The notes under the pieces: model-generated | Told to the model about the DNA's origin: nothing | Databases searched by the model: none | The model's input: only the letters and a program-made list of their open reading frames with translations | In this document: piece by piece, positions 55,779-64,000 of the stretch | How positions within the stretch are numbered: position 1 is the first letter of the stretch | How the letters are laid out: every line of letters starts with the position of its first letter | Assembly (NCBI GenBank): GCA_037367355.1 | Contig: CM074701.1 | Span: 1,054,001-1,118,000 of the forward strand | Direction: 5' to 3' | Length of the DNA stretch: 64,000 bases | Source of the DNA: Neoscytalidium dimidiatum | Taxonomy: Eukaryota; Ascomycota; Dothideomycetes; Botryosphaeriales; Botryosphaeriaceae | Made by a program: the position numbers and the translations under genes

Positions 55779-56985
55779 TTTGGTAATGTATGAAGGTCGC
55801 CGGGATGAAGTTTGGAAATTATTAGACAGTGATTTGACCTCAAGCAAGGAAGATAGAGGCTTTGATGGACTACAGTGGAGTTAGAATAGCATGTGGCTTT
55901 ATATAGATCTGAATATTGAAGCATTGTGGAATGAACACGATGAGAGATGGAAATGGACGATCAGCACGGAAGCCTCTGGTTCCGAGCGACTCTCTCGTTT
56001 CCTAGAACATACAGAAACCGACTGCGCCACCCCTGCAGTCAAGATTGTTGCTCTACTGCCCCGGCTACAGGCGGAAGAGAGATGTGCCGTACGCCACGAC
56101 ATCATCGCACTCCACATGGTGGCCGAGACGAGCCTAGAAGCAGAGATACAATTTTCTTGAGAACGAGGCAGTGTAAGCGCCGCTTGGGCTGGGAAGGAGA
56201 AATCTCGTGGTGGCGATCTCAAATCCATGTTATGGCCAAGTGGTGCCCTTAGGCCACGGGGTATATCCGCGGGCTAGAGGAGAATGGGAAACCAGACTGG
56301 GAAATTGGTAGACGTTCGGGAAACAGCTTTACCGCGCCAACCATTCAAAGAAGCAACCGGCTCGTCACTGGAACCATAGTCTTTACTCGAAAGAGGCTAC
56401 ATGAGCAAGCTTAAACATCAAGCTCCGGGCTAGGCGCTCCTCTTTAGTGTTTGCGTCTGAAGATAGTGTGTACGCTAAGCTCGATGCGGCTGGGAAGAGT
56501 CGAAACGGAACCTGAGTGATCCGGGGAAGCCAAGAATCCAACAATTTGATGGGACGCCATCTTAGCTCAACTGGTAAGCCAAAACATGGATGCGGAGAAC
56601 AGGCGACAGCGACCTGAGGCTGATCTACCCCTGAATAGAAGAATCCACTAGGATTTGGAAATACGCGATGTGCAATGTTGGAGCATCACCAGGATTTCGA
56701 TGGAGCTTCCCGTCCGGAACAGATATTTCCGAGCCAATAGTCGACGCCACTTTATTTGACATATCTACTAATCGATGGTGGTACTGTGAGGGATAGGGCT
56801 GGAAAATCATCCAACTCGTTGCCTGCCGCACCATTTAACAATCATAAAGGTGAAGGGCCGCTATGGCCTGGCAGTTTCCACATTCACTTTCTGTTCCAGT
56901 AATCGAAAGAAAAAAAAAAACTCAAAATCGTATTCATTATACTCCTCCGCCACTTGCGGAAATATCAGCCGTACAAACGATCGAC
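55779..56985. other. Intergenic region between divergent genes
   Basis: The left end carries the TATA box of the Rds1-like gene. TTAGCTCAACTGGTAAGCC at about 56563 looks like a tRNA A-box, but no T-arm follows. No protein gene was recognised. Confidence 0.5.
55897..55905 (-). promoter_or_regulatory. TATA box of the Rds1-like gene
   Basis: On the minus strand the sequence reads TATATAAAG, about 120 bp before the start codon at 55778. Strong TATA boxes are typical of stress-regulated fungal genes. Confidence 0.6.
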
Positions 56986-57440
56986 ATGAGGGTTGTTTCT
57001 GGCATTTCAGTCATCTCTGCTTTCCTTGTCCCGGCGTTTGCTTCGTAAGTACCATTTTATTTCGTTTTATTTGGAGCGGCCTTGATTGCAATGCTCCCAA
57101 TGCCATACGAACAAGTCCTGACGAAACATTTAGCCACGATGCGAGCACAACTGTGACTGCCTCCCCCTGCCGATCGAGTACGGCTCCGGTAGACGACATT
57201 ATCACTCGCACTCCTGTATCGACTGAATCGCAGAGTACGCCATGTCCTACCTTGCATACCGTCAAGACGAACGGCACAACCGTCACGATTTCTCATCCTG
57301 GCATCGGGTTTCCTGGGACTTTGTCTTCCTCGACTGCCTCGGCAACTCCATCGTCCTTCACAGGTGCAGCAATGAATAACGAAGCAGCCATCGGAGGCGC
57401 TGTCGCCGCTGCTTTTGGCTTGGTAGCTGTCATGATTTGA
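56986..57440 (+). CDS. Small Ser/Thr-rich secreted protein, probably GPI-anchored
   Basis: Exons are 56986-57044 and 57134-57440 (89-bp intron, GTAAGT/TTAG), giving 121 residues. The N-terminal signal peptide is MRVVSGISVISAFLVPAFAS. The mature part is about one-third Ser/Thr and contains two Cys, both in Pro-Cys or Ser-Pro-Cys contexts. The C-terminus has small residues (TGAAMNNEAA) followed by a hydrophobic tail (GGAVAAAFGLVAVMI), the layout of a GPI-anchor signal. This suggests an O-glycosylated cell-wall or plasma-membrane surface protein. No domain is recognised. AATAAA at 57478 lies 38 bp after the stop codon. The upstream in-frame ATG at 56863 would spoil the signal peptide. Confidence 0.72.
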
Positions 57441-58326
57441 AGAGCGATCCGAGCGTCGCAATCAATGGTGTAATGTAAATAAAACGCCGATGGGCGCGTT
57501 GCTCAGAGTAATCAGAGGAACAGAGTCTTGCTAAAGGTCATGCAATAATCCCTTGAAGATCGTGGACCATGCGGAGTTTCCTGGGTTGAATCTTGAGCAG
57601 TATATGAAGCGGGATGAATTGATGCAAATAGTCCGGATTCTTATCTCGAAGTGATAAAATGAGTCAGATTACAAGAGTTGCACGAAGAGCAAGATGACTG
57701 TGAAGGAGTGGAGCAGATGCATATACAGAACGTAAGAGGGAGGGTGCTCTGGCCTGGAGCACGCTTGCCGTCGGCACAAAGAATGTTGAGTTTGGTGCTG
57801 AATACGTAACCTCATAATCAAAGTTAAAGTGGCGTTGTCGACTGTTGGTACGAGGACAGTTCCTGAAGTATCGCGACAGGGAAGCAAATATATGTGGATG
57901 GGCCTGACCCCGCGATCCAGATATAAATGTTCATGGGTTGTTTCAATAAACCGAGTTTTCGAAGTGGGAGCCAAATCGTGATGATGCAGGCGACGGAGAG
58001 GAGAGGCTGTCAGACGGATTGCCGGGCGGGGGTCGGCGATAGATGCGAAGCGAGACGCGTGGCGCCTGACTCGGCGGCAGCTTATCACGCGCCAAAGCCA
58101 GCTGCCGCGTGGTCTGTGCTCCATGCCCTTATCAACGCGGGGCGGCAGGTGCGGCCATCAAGGTAGAGGGCGCCAGGTGAGAGGTGGCAGGTGTCTAGTC
58201 CAGCCGCTCATCTCCGCTTCCGCTGTCTCGCAACAACCCCCATCTACTGCACATCGTCCGTTGTCTCTGCCTTTTACCTCGTTTGCGTTCTTGCCTCACC
58301 GTTTGAGCAGTATTAAACCGGACAGA
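57441..58326. other. Intergenic region upstream of bleomycin hydrolase
   Basis: Apart from the AATAAA near 57478 and pyrimidine-rich sequence close to the ATG at 58327, nothing is recognised. Confidence 0.55.
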
Positions 58327-59922
58327 ATGGGTAGCGCTCCGTCAAAGCAAGTCGAAGCTGGCGCGCAGGAGAAGCTCGCCGAAGCTCTCCGCGCCATGGA
58401 GCTCAAGAATGAGCGCGATCTGGTCGAGAAGGACTACGTCTATGTCCGCGACGACGCCCCGCCGAGCTATGCTCCCCTGGAGCACCAGTCCACCGTTTCC
58501 GTCACCACCACCGAAAAATGGGAGAAGGAACTGCTGCAGGACCCCAAGAACAAGCTCGCCCTCAACGCTCTGAAGTCCAACAACGCCAACGCCGTCCTAA
58601 CCAACCCCTCCGCCGTCGTCAGCGATAATCAGGTCTTCAACCTTTCCATCCCCTTTGAAGGCGCTCCGGTCACCAACCAACGTTCGTCCGGCCGATGCTG
58701 GCTTTTCGCCTCCACCAACGTTTTCCGTGTCGCAATCATGAAGAAATACAAGCTTGACAAGTTCGAGTTGAGCCAGCAATACCTGTTCTACTGGGACAAG
58801 ATTGAGAAGGCAAACTATTTCCTCGAGAACGTCTTGGAGACGGTTGACGAGCCGCTGGATGGCCGCCTGCTGCAAGCTCTACTGGCTAGCCCGGTCGGAG
58901 ATGGTGGTCAGTGGGATATGGTTGCCAATTTGGTCCAGAAGTACGGTCTGGTACGATGATCTCGCCCACTGTATGCGCTTCCGATGATCAGACGCTGACT
59001 TCAACCTCGTCAGGTTCCACAATCGCTCTACCCTGACACCTTCAACGCTATGAACTCTTCCTTGATGGACCGCCTGATCACCACAAAGCTCCGCGAGCAC
59101 GCATTGAAGCTACGAAAGCTAGCTTCGTCCAAGAACCCATCCGTAAGGGCTTCTATCGCAGGTGCCAAAGACAAGATGATGCGTGAGATCCACCTGATCC
59201 TTACGCTTATGTTGGGTCCTCCCCCTTCGCCTTCCAAGGCTTTCACCTGGGAATTCTACGATAAGGACAAGAACTTCAACACCATAACCACCCGCCCCAC
59301 CGCCTTCGCCAAGGAGCTGTCCGATAGCCGCACAGTGAGGGCTTGCGGTGGAGCAGACGTCCACCGTCTGTTCAGCTTGGTCAATGATCCTCGTAACCCC
59401 TACAACACCCTGTTGACCGTGAATCGCCTCGGAAACGTCTGGGGTGGTCGTCCAATCACTTATGTCAACGTCGACATGACCACGATGAAGAAGGCAGTTA
59501 TCGAGATGCTGAAGAAGGGCTTCCCCGTCTTCTTCGGCAGCGATGTTGGCAAATATTCCGACTCAACTAAGGGCATCATGGACACTGCTTTGTACGACTA
59601 TGAGCTCGGCTTCAATACCCGTCTTGGCCTCAGCAAAGCGGAGCGCCTGATGACAGGCGAGAGCGCAATGACCCACGCGATGGTATTGACCGCTGTGCAC
59701 ATCGATGAGAAGACTGGCAAGCCTGTGAGATGGCGTGTTGAGAACTCGTGGTCTGAGTCCGCCGGTACTAACGGCTACTTCGTCATGAGCGATGCATGGA
59801 TGGACGAGTTCGTGTACCAGGCGGTCGTTGACCCCAGCGTTGTCAGTAAGGAGATTCGAGACATCCTCAAGCAAGATCCATTGGTGCTTGACCTGTGGGA
59901 CCCCATGGGTGCTCTGGCCTAA
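58327..59922 (+). CDS. LAP3: Bleomycin hydrolase / cysteine aminopeptidase (C1B family)
   Basis: Exons are 58327-58950 and 59014-59922 (63-bp intron), giving 510 residues. The papain-like catalytic set is complete: Gln and Cys124 in NQRSSGRCWLFAS, His429 in MTHAMVL, Asn452 in VENSWSE. Family hallmarks ELSQQYLFYWDK and WDMVANLVQKYGLVP are present. The enzyme forms a hexameric barrel and trims peptides from the N-terminus; the C-terminus (DPMGALA) occupies the active-site cleft, and an extra Ala at the end agrees with this. It also hydrolyses homocysteine thiolactone and bleomycin in yeast. The N-terminus MGSAPSKQ fits an N-myristoylation pattern (Gly2, Ser6), which would bring part of the pool to membranes. 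The roughly 40-residue lead before the conserved core is longer than in cytosolic yeast Lap3. Function is highly certain; lipidation is inferred. Confidence 0.95.
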
Positions 59923-60595
59923 GCCTGTCCATTTGTGCTTGGCGAGGAAGATGGAATCGGGCGGGGTTTGACGGATACAGGCGTTGGATTTGATTGGCTA
60001 TACGGTTGTGACTTTCAGGAGATTAAGAGACAAGAAATGATTTATGAATTCCGATGAGAGCACCGTCTGCTTACAGCGTTTTGTTGAGGATTGGAAAGAT
60101 TTCTTAAGTGCAGCTAAGTGCGCGGTCCGGAGAAGCGGAGAAACCATGAAAAACCGCGATTGCAAATCTTCCGGGGGGCATCTACAGTTCTGCCAAGCAT
60201 GCTGACCAGCATGAGAGCTCCATGTCCAATTGCCCCGGCGACTCTTACTTGCAGTTCTATCGGGATATGACGTGACGGGGTCGGGGATTGGTGGGCCTGC
60301 GGTCCTGAGTCAGCATGCTAGTTCTCGCCAACGGCTGCCAAATCCACCATCCTTCCCAGCCCCGCAGCCTTTACGAAACCGCAATCCAGACCTGTCAGTC
60401 CTGACAAACTCCAAAACCCTACCTATGATGGCTCTGTGCTAGCTAACTGACACCAATATCTTCCGTACGAGCCACCGTTTGGTCTCCTCCATTGGCCACT
60501 AGAACCTTCAACCTCGGCATCACCACTGTGTCGACATTTACAAGAACGGCGCTGCTAAGCTCTTCATCTCGCATCCAAGTCAAACGCGATCCATC
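59923..60595. other. Intergenic region
   Basis: This 673-bp gap between Lap3 and the MOSC gene shows no recognisable feature. Confidence 0.55.
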
Positions 60596-61666
60596 ATGGC
60601 AGACACCAAACCCCTGGTGGCGGACCCGTCCCTCGTCCCCATCCTTCTGTCCATCCTCGTCGTCGTCCTGCCCACGGCGTACTTCCTGCTCCGGTACCTC
60701 GGTAGCAGAGTCGGCGAGAAGTCACTCGGCCTCCCTCCACCGCTCCCACCGGCTGATGAAATCGTCAGCCTGCGCATCTACCCGATCAAATCGTGCCGCG
60801 GCTTCGAGGTCAAGTCGGCGAAGTTGCTACGCACGGGTCTAGACCTGGACCGCAACTGGATGTTCATCTCGCTGCCGAAGCGCGAGTTCATCACCATCCG
60901 GACCAACTCGCGCATGACGCTGGTCGACACGGCCGTCGACTGGGCCAAGGACGAGCTCCACGTCTCCATCAGAGGCCAAAGCCACAGAATCGCCATCCCG
61001 GCGCACCCCACGCGCGAGTGGCTGGAGCAGAACACCAAGCTCCTGCCGGCCACCATCTGGAGCCAGGAGACCGACGGCTGGGAGTACGCGGCCGAGCTGA
61101 CCCAGCCGTTCTCGGACTTCTTCGAGATGGACGTGCGGCTGGTGTACAAGGGGCCGACGCCGCGCCCGCTGCGCGGCTCGGGCGACCCGCAGCACCTGGG
61201 CCGCACCGAGGCGACCAAGTTCGCCGACATGCTGCCCGTGCAGGTCAGCTCGATGGCCAGCATCGCCGAGCTGAACGCGCGGCTGCGCCGCCGCGGCGAG
61301 CAGGAGATCGCCATCGAGCGGTTCCGCCCCAACATCGTCGTGCGCGGGCACGAGCCGTGGAACGAGGATGGCTGGAAGACGCTGCGGATCAACGGCGGCG
61401 GGAAGGGGCCCGAGTTGGTGCTGGATGTTTGTTGCAGGTGCTTGAGATGCCAGGTGCCTAACGTCGATCCGGATACGGCGGAGAAGCACCCGAGGCAGCC
61501 GTGGAACGAGTTGATGACGTATCGCAGGATTGACGAGGGGCTGAAGTTCAAGCCGAGTTTTGGGATGTTGTGTGCGCCGAGGGATGAGGGCGTTGTGGAA
61601 GTCGGCATGCGGTTTGAAGTTACGAAGACGACGAATAATCACTTCTTTGTGAGCCCGATGAAATAG
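60596..61666 (+). CDS. MOSC-domain molybdenum-cofactor protein, mARC-like, membrane-anchored
   Basis: A single exon encodes 356 residues. An N-terminal hydrophobic helix (about residues 14-33, VPILLSILVVVLPTAYFLL) acts as signal anchor. It is followed by a MOSC N-terminal beta-barrel domain (IVSLRIYPIKSCRGFEV, FITIRTNSRMTLV) and a MOSC domain (ERFRPNIVVRG, WNEDGWKTLRI, CRCLRCQVPNVDPDT). A Cys in the latter block should bind the molybdenum. The arrangement matches mitochondrial amidoxime-reducing component (mARC)-like proteins, anchored in the outer mitochondrial membrane, which reduce N-hydroxylated compounds with cytochrome b5 and its reductase. The partner genes are not in this window. Domain assignment is firm; location and substrate are inferred. 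Confidence 0.9.
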   Translation: MADTKPLVADPSLVPILLSILVVVLPTAYFLLRYLGSRVGEKSLGLPPPLPPADEIVSLRIYPIKSCRGFEVKSAKLLRTGLDLDRNWMFISLPKREFITIRTNSRMTLVDTAVDWAKDELHVSIRGQSHRIAIPAHPTREWLEQNTKLLPATIWSQETDGWEYAAELTQPFSDFFEMDVRLVYKGPTPRPLRGSGDPQHLGRTEATKFADMLPVQVSSMASIAELNARLRRRGEQEIAIERFRPNIVVRGHEPWNEDGWKTLRINGGGKGPELVLDVCCRCLRCQVPNVDPDTAEKHPRQPWNELMTYRRIDEGLKFKPSFGMLCAPRDEGVVEVGMRFEVTKTTNNHFFVSPMK

Positions 61667-63022
61667 GTGAAGGAGGGCAGGGACAGTTGGGATGTCATGA
61701 CAATTCAACGATATGATGAAAGCTGGAGAAAAAGAGGGAGCTTTGCTGGGAATAGTGTACGATATATGGGTTACGTCCGTTGTCGCATTCGTATCCTTTC
61801 AACAGCAACTGTTCATTCGCTGTGTGATGATACTCGTTGAACAACGATAGATACAAAGGATGTTACGACGGTTCAGTGAGTTTACAAGGAGACTGAGATA
61901 TGGCCATATTAACGGGAGACGAATTGGCAATTCTATTGAGTGAAGCATGCCAGCGGAAGCGCAATAGGACCACGCGCACCCGACGCGTCGTCGCGTTCGG
62001 CCGGCAACCACTTTGCGCGCCTGCTGGTGACTAACCGAATGTAACAGTCAACACATACCTTTCTTCCTTTCCATTTACACCTCATTCTCCCTCAGCAGCT
62101 GCAGCCCCAGGCAACAGTAAAAAGCCGAAAATATTTCTCCATCTCCCTCTTGGTTCAATCGAATCTCAGAACTAGACGTTTTGTTTGTCAGGTCCCCCCA
62201 CTTCGTTGGCACCTGATTCCGCGATAAGACCTGTTCGCTAGGCAATAGCTCGACGTCGCCTAATATAGTACAAGTTTGTTCATCGCATTTTTTTCGTATC
62301 CCACTAACACCTCCATCAGGCCTGGCGTACCGGTTCATGCCGTCCGCCCGCCGCCCGCCCGCCCGCCCGCCGCCCCTCGTCACCCCAAACCCCGCTCTGT
62401 TCTCGCAGCTTCCGTTCCTACAACCAGAGCAGCCTCAAGAGAAAGACCAGCGCTTTTACCTGCAAGAACAACCGCAACTCATTCAGGCAAGCAGCCTACA
62501 GAAGTATCCGGCCTCCCGACCATCGCCCCCCTACCGGGGGAGAACAAGAGTTTTCGACGCAGGGCTGCGGCGCAGCGCGCAGATCCTCGCATGAAAGAGT
62601 GTAGGGCCAAGATTGGACCGCCGCAGCGGCTTCGTCAAAGCCAATGATTGATTCCCCGGAACCAATCCAATCCCGTTTCCGTAGCTGTCTCCGCGACGCT
62701 CGTTCAATGAGAGAAACAGCCTTTTACTGGACTGACTCGTAGTTGCGCTCTCATCGACAGATGCTTAGTGTTCTGCAGAGGGCCAATACACATCAGGCAT
62801 GGCTCACCACTACGGGCGTGAGAAGCACCGAAGATGATGATTCGGCCTACGACCTATAAAAGGAGTCTGCGATACCATCGTTTCTGTTGATACTCAAGAC
62901 ACCATATTCGTGGATCTCTCACTCCTCCTATCCCGACCACCTGTCGCGGACTATTCCGGAAGAACATCCCGCACACGTACGGCGAGAGCAAATCCGCTCC
63001 CCCTCAGGACCCACCCGCCATC
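61667..63022. other. Intergenic region with a CCCG-rich simple repeat
   Basis: A (CCCG)n-like run lies at 62345-62380. The right end is the promoter of the SDR gene. No gene, RNA or element was recognised. Confidence 0.5.
62855..62863 (+). promoter_or_regulatory. TATA box of the right-edge SDR gene
   Basis: TATAAAAGG lies 168 bp upstream of the ATG at 63023 and precedes a pyrimidine-rich leader. It is the clearest TATA match on the plus strand in this region. Confidence 0.55.
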
Positions 63023-64000
63023 ATGTCTCCCCCCTCAACTCCCCTCTCCGGCACCTCCTCCTCCTCCTCCACCTCTACCCTCCCCTTCGCCAACAAAGTC
63101 ATCGCCATCACCGGCGCCGCCTCCGGCATCGGCCTCGCAACCGCGCACCTCCTCGCCGCGCGCGGCGCCGCCCTCTCCCTCGCCGACATCAACTCCACTT
63201 CTCTCGCCGAAGCGCGCGCCGCCATCCTCGCGCGAACGCTCTCGGCCCGCGTCCTGGCCACCCCGCTCGACGTGCGCGACCGCGCCGCCGTGCGCGCCTG
63301 GATCCGCGCCACGGTCGAGGCGCTCGGCCCGCTCGCCGGCGCCGCGAACCTGGCGGGCGTGATCAACGAGGGCTTGAACGTGAAGGGCGTGGACGAGACG
63401 CCGGACGAGGAGTGGGAATACGTGGTCGGCGTGAACCTGACGGGAGCGATGGTGTGCGTGAGCGAGGAGGTGGCGGAGATGAAGAGGGCGAACAGGCGGG
63501 TGGAGGAGGGCGGGACGGGCGGCATGGCGATCGTGAACGCGTCGAGCATCGTCGGGCTGCGGGGCGCGCCGCGGTCGAGCGCGTACGCGGCGGCGAAGCA
63601 CGGGGTCGTGGGGTTGACGAAGAGTGTGGCGAGGGAGGTGGGCGAGTGGGGGGTGAGGGTTAATTGTGTTGCGCCGTGAGTTGTGACCCTCTTTTTTCTC
63701 CTGTTTCCTTCTCAGATTGTGGCTTCAATCCTTCTGCTCTTGGTTCTGCCTGGCTTTCATTACATGCTTGACTCGAGTTTCTTTTCTCCTTCGGTACCGC
63801 GGAGCTGGCTGACGCTGACAATTGGGATCCTTTCAGCGGTGTAATTCTGACTCCGATGACGCTGAACCGGCCTGGAGCAAAGGAAGGTCAAAAGGAATGG
63901 AACAAGCTTGCTCCGCTTGGTCGTGCAGGAGATCCTGAAGAGGTAGCGGAAGTGATCGCTTGGCTACTGAGCAGTAACAGTTCCTACATCACGGGTATCG
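63023..64000 (+). CDS. Short-chain dehydrogenase/reductase, 3' truncated by window edge
   Basis: Exon 1 is 63023-63675; a 161-bp intron (GTGAGT/TTTCAG) leads to exon 2 from 63837, which is open to the window end. After a Ser/Thr/Pro-rich N-terminal 20 residues, the classical SDR motifs follow: TGAASGIG (cofactor), DVRDRAAV, NLAG (NNAG equivalent), VNASSIVGLRG with the catalytic Ser, YAAAKHG (YxxxK) and the VNCVAPG block restored by splicing, then GDPEEVAEVIAWLLSS and SYITG. These fit an active classical SDR close to FabG-type 3-oxoacyl or sugar/alcohol dehydrogenases. Only about 20-25 residues should be missing. The cofactor Asp in LADIN favours NAD(H). The substrate is unknown. Confidence 0.9.

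Noticed and set aside
56560..56640. TTAGCTCAACTGGTAAGCC, similar to a tRNA A-box
   Set aside because: No B-box within 60 bp and no cloverleaf can be drawn.

Overview
The window is nuclear DNA of a filamentous ascomycete (Pezizomycotina type). Protein-coding genes carry short GT-AG introns, mostly 46-100 bp, often with CTAAC/CTGAC-like branch points. Coding exons are GC-rich and the spacers are long and gene-poor. Gene content is fungus-specific: fungal-rhodopsin/PTH11-like membrane proteins, a cAMP-receptor-like GPCR, P450s, an Rds1-type ferritin-like protein, SAGA subunit Spt3 and an Nha1-type antiporter. No rRNA, acceptable tRNA, CRISPR array or bacterial-style operon was seen. All gene models were spliced by eye, so exon edges are predictions.

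Left part (0-17 kb): the 3' part of a large hydantoinase/oxoprolinase gene enters from the left edge. It is followed by a broken SDR gene and a 3.8-kb spacer without credible genes. Then come a secreted FMN-dependent 2-hydroxyacid oxidase-like gene and a divergent SDR/P450 pair sharing a 321-bp intergenic promoter. A fragment of a beta-lactamase-like gene lies near 16 kb.

Middle (18-41 kb): three seven-helix receptor-type genes sit within 7 kb, namely a cAMP-receptor-like GPCR and a tandem pair of paralogous fungal-rhodopsin-domain proteins. They are followed by three conserved or lineage-specific proteins of unknown function, an Nha1-type Na+/H+ antiporter, a carotenoid/stilbene oxygenase and SPT3. 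The SPT3 model ends in a 6-nt terminal exon.

Accessory stretch (41-52.5 kb): a hAT transposase relic lies directly upstream of a heavily decayed HAK-type potassium transporter. Next are an intact CYP68-like P450 and a Baeyer-Villiger monooxygenase that is almost intact but broken by three 1-base deletions and one in-frame stop.

Right part (52.5-64 kb) looks like ordinary core genome: an F-box protein, an Rds1/ferritin-like secreted protein, a small GPI-type surface protein, bleomycin hydrolase/Lap3, a MOSC protein, and an SDR that runs off the right edge.

Taken together the window mixes housekeeping genes with islands of oxidative enzymes (P450s, SDRs, BVMO, FMN oxidase, stilbene-type dioxygenase) and receptors. 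There are two decayed genes, one nearly intact pseudogene and one gene fragment. No single coherent new system is evident. The most interesting points are the receptor island, the decayed HAK transporter beside a hAT relic, the recently broken BVMO, and several odd gene structures.
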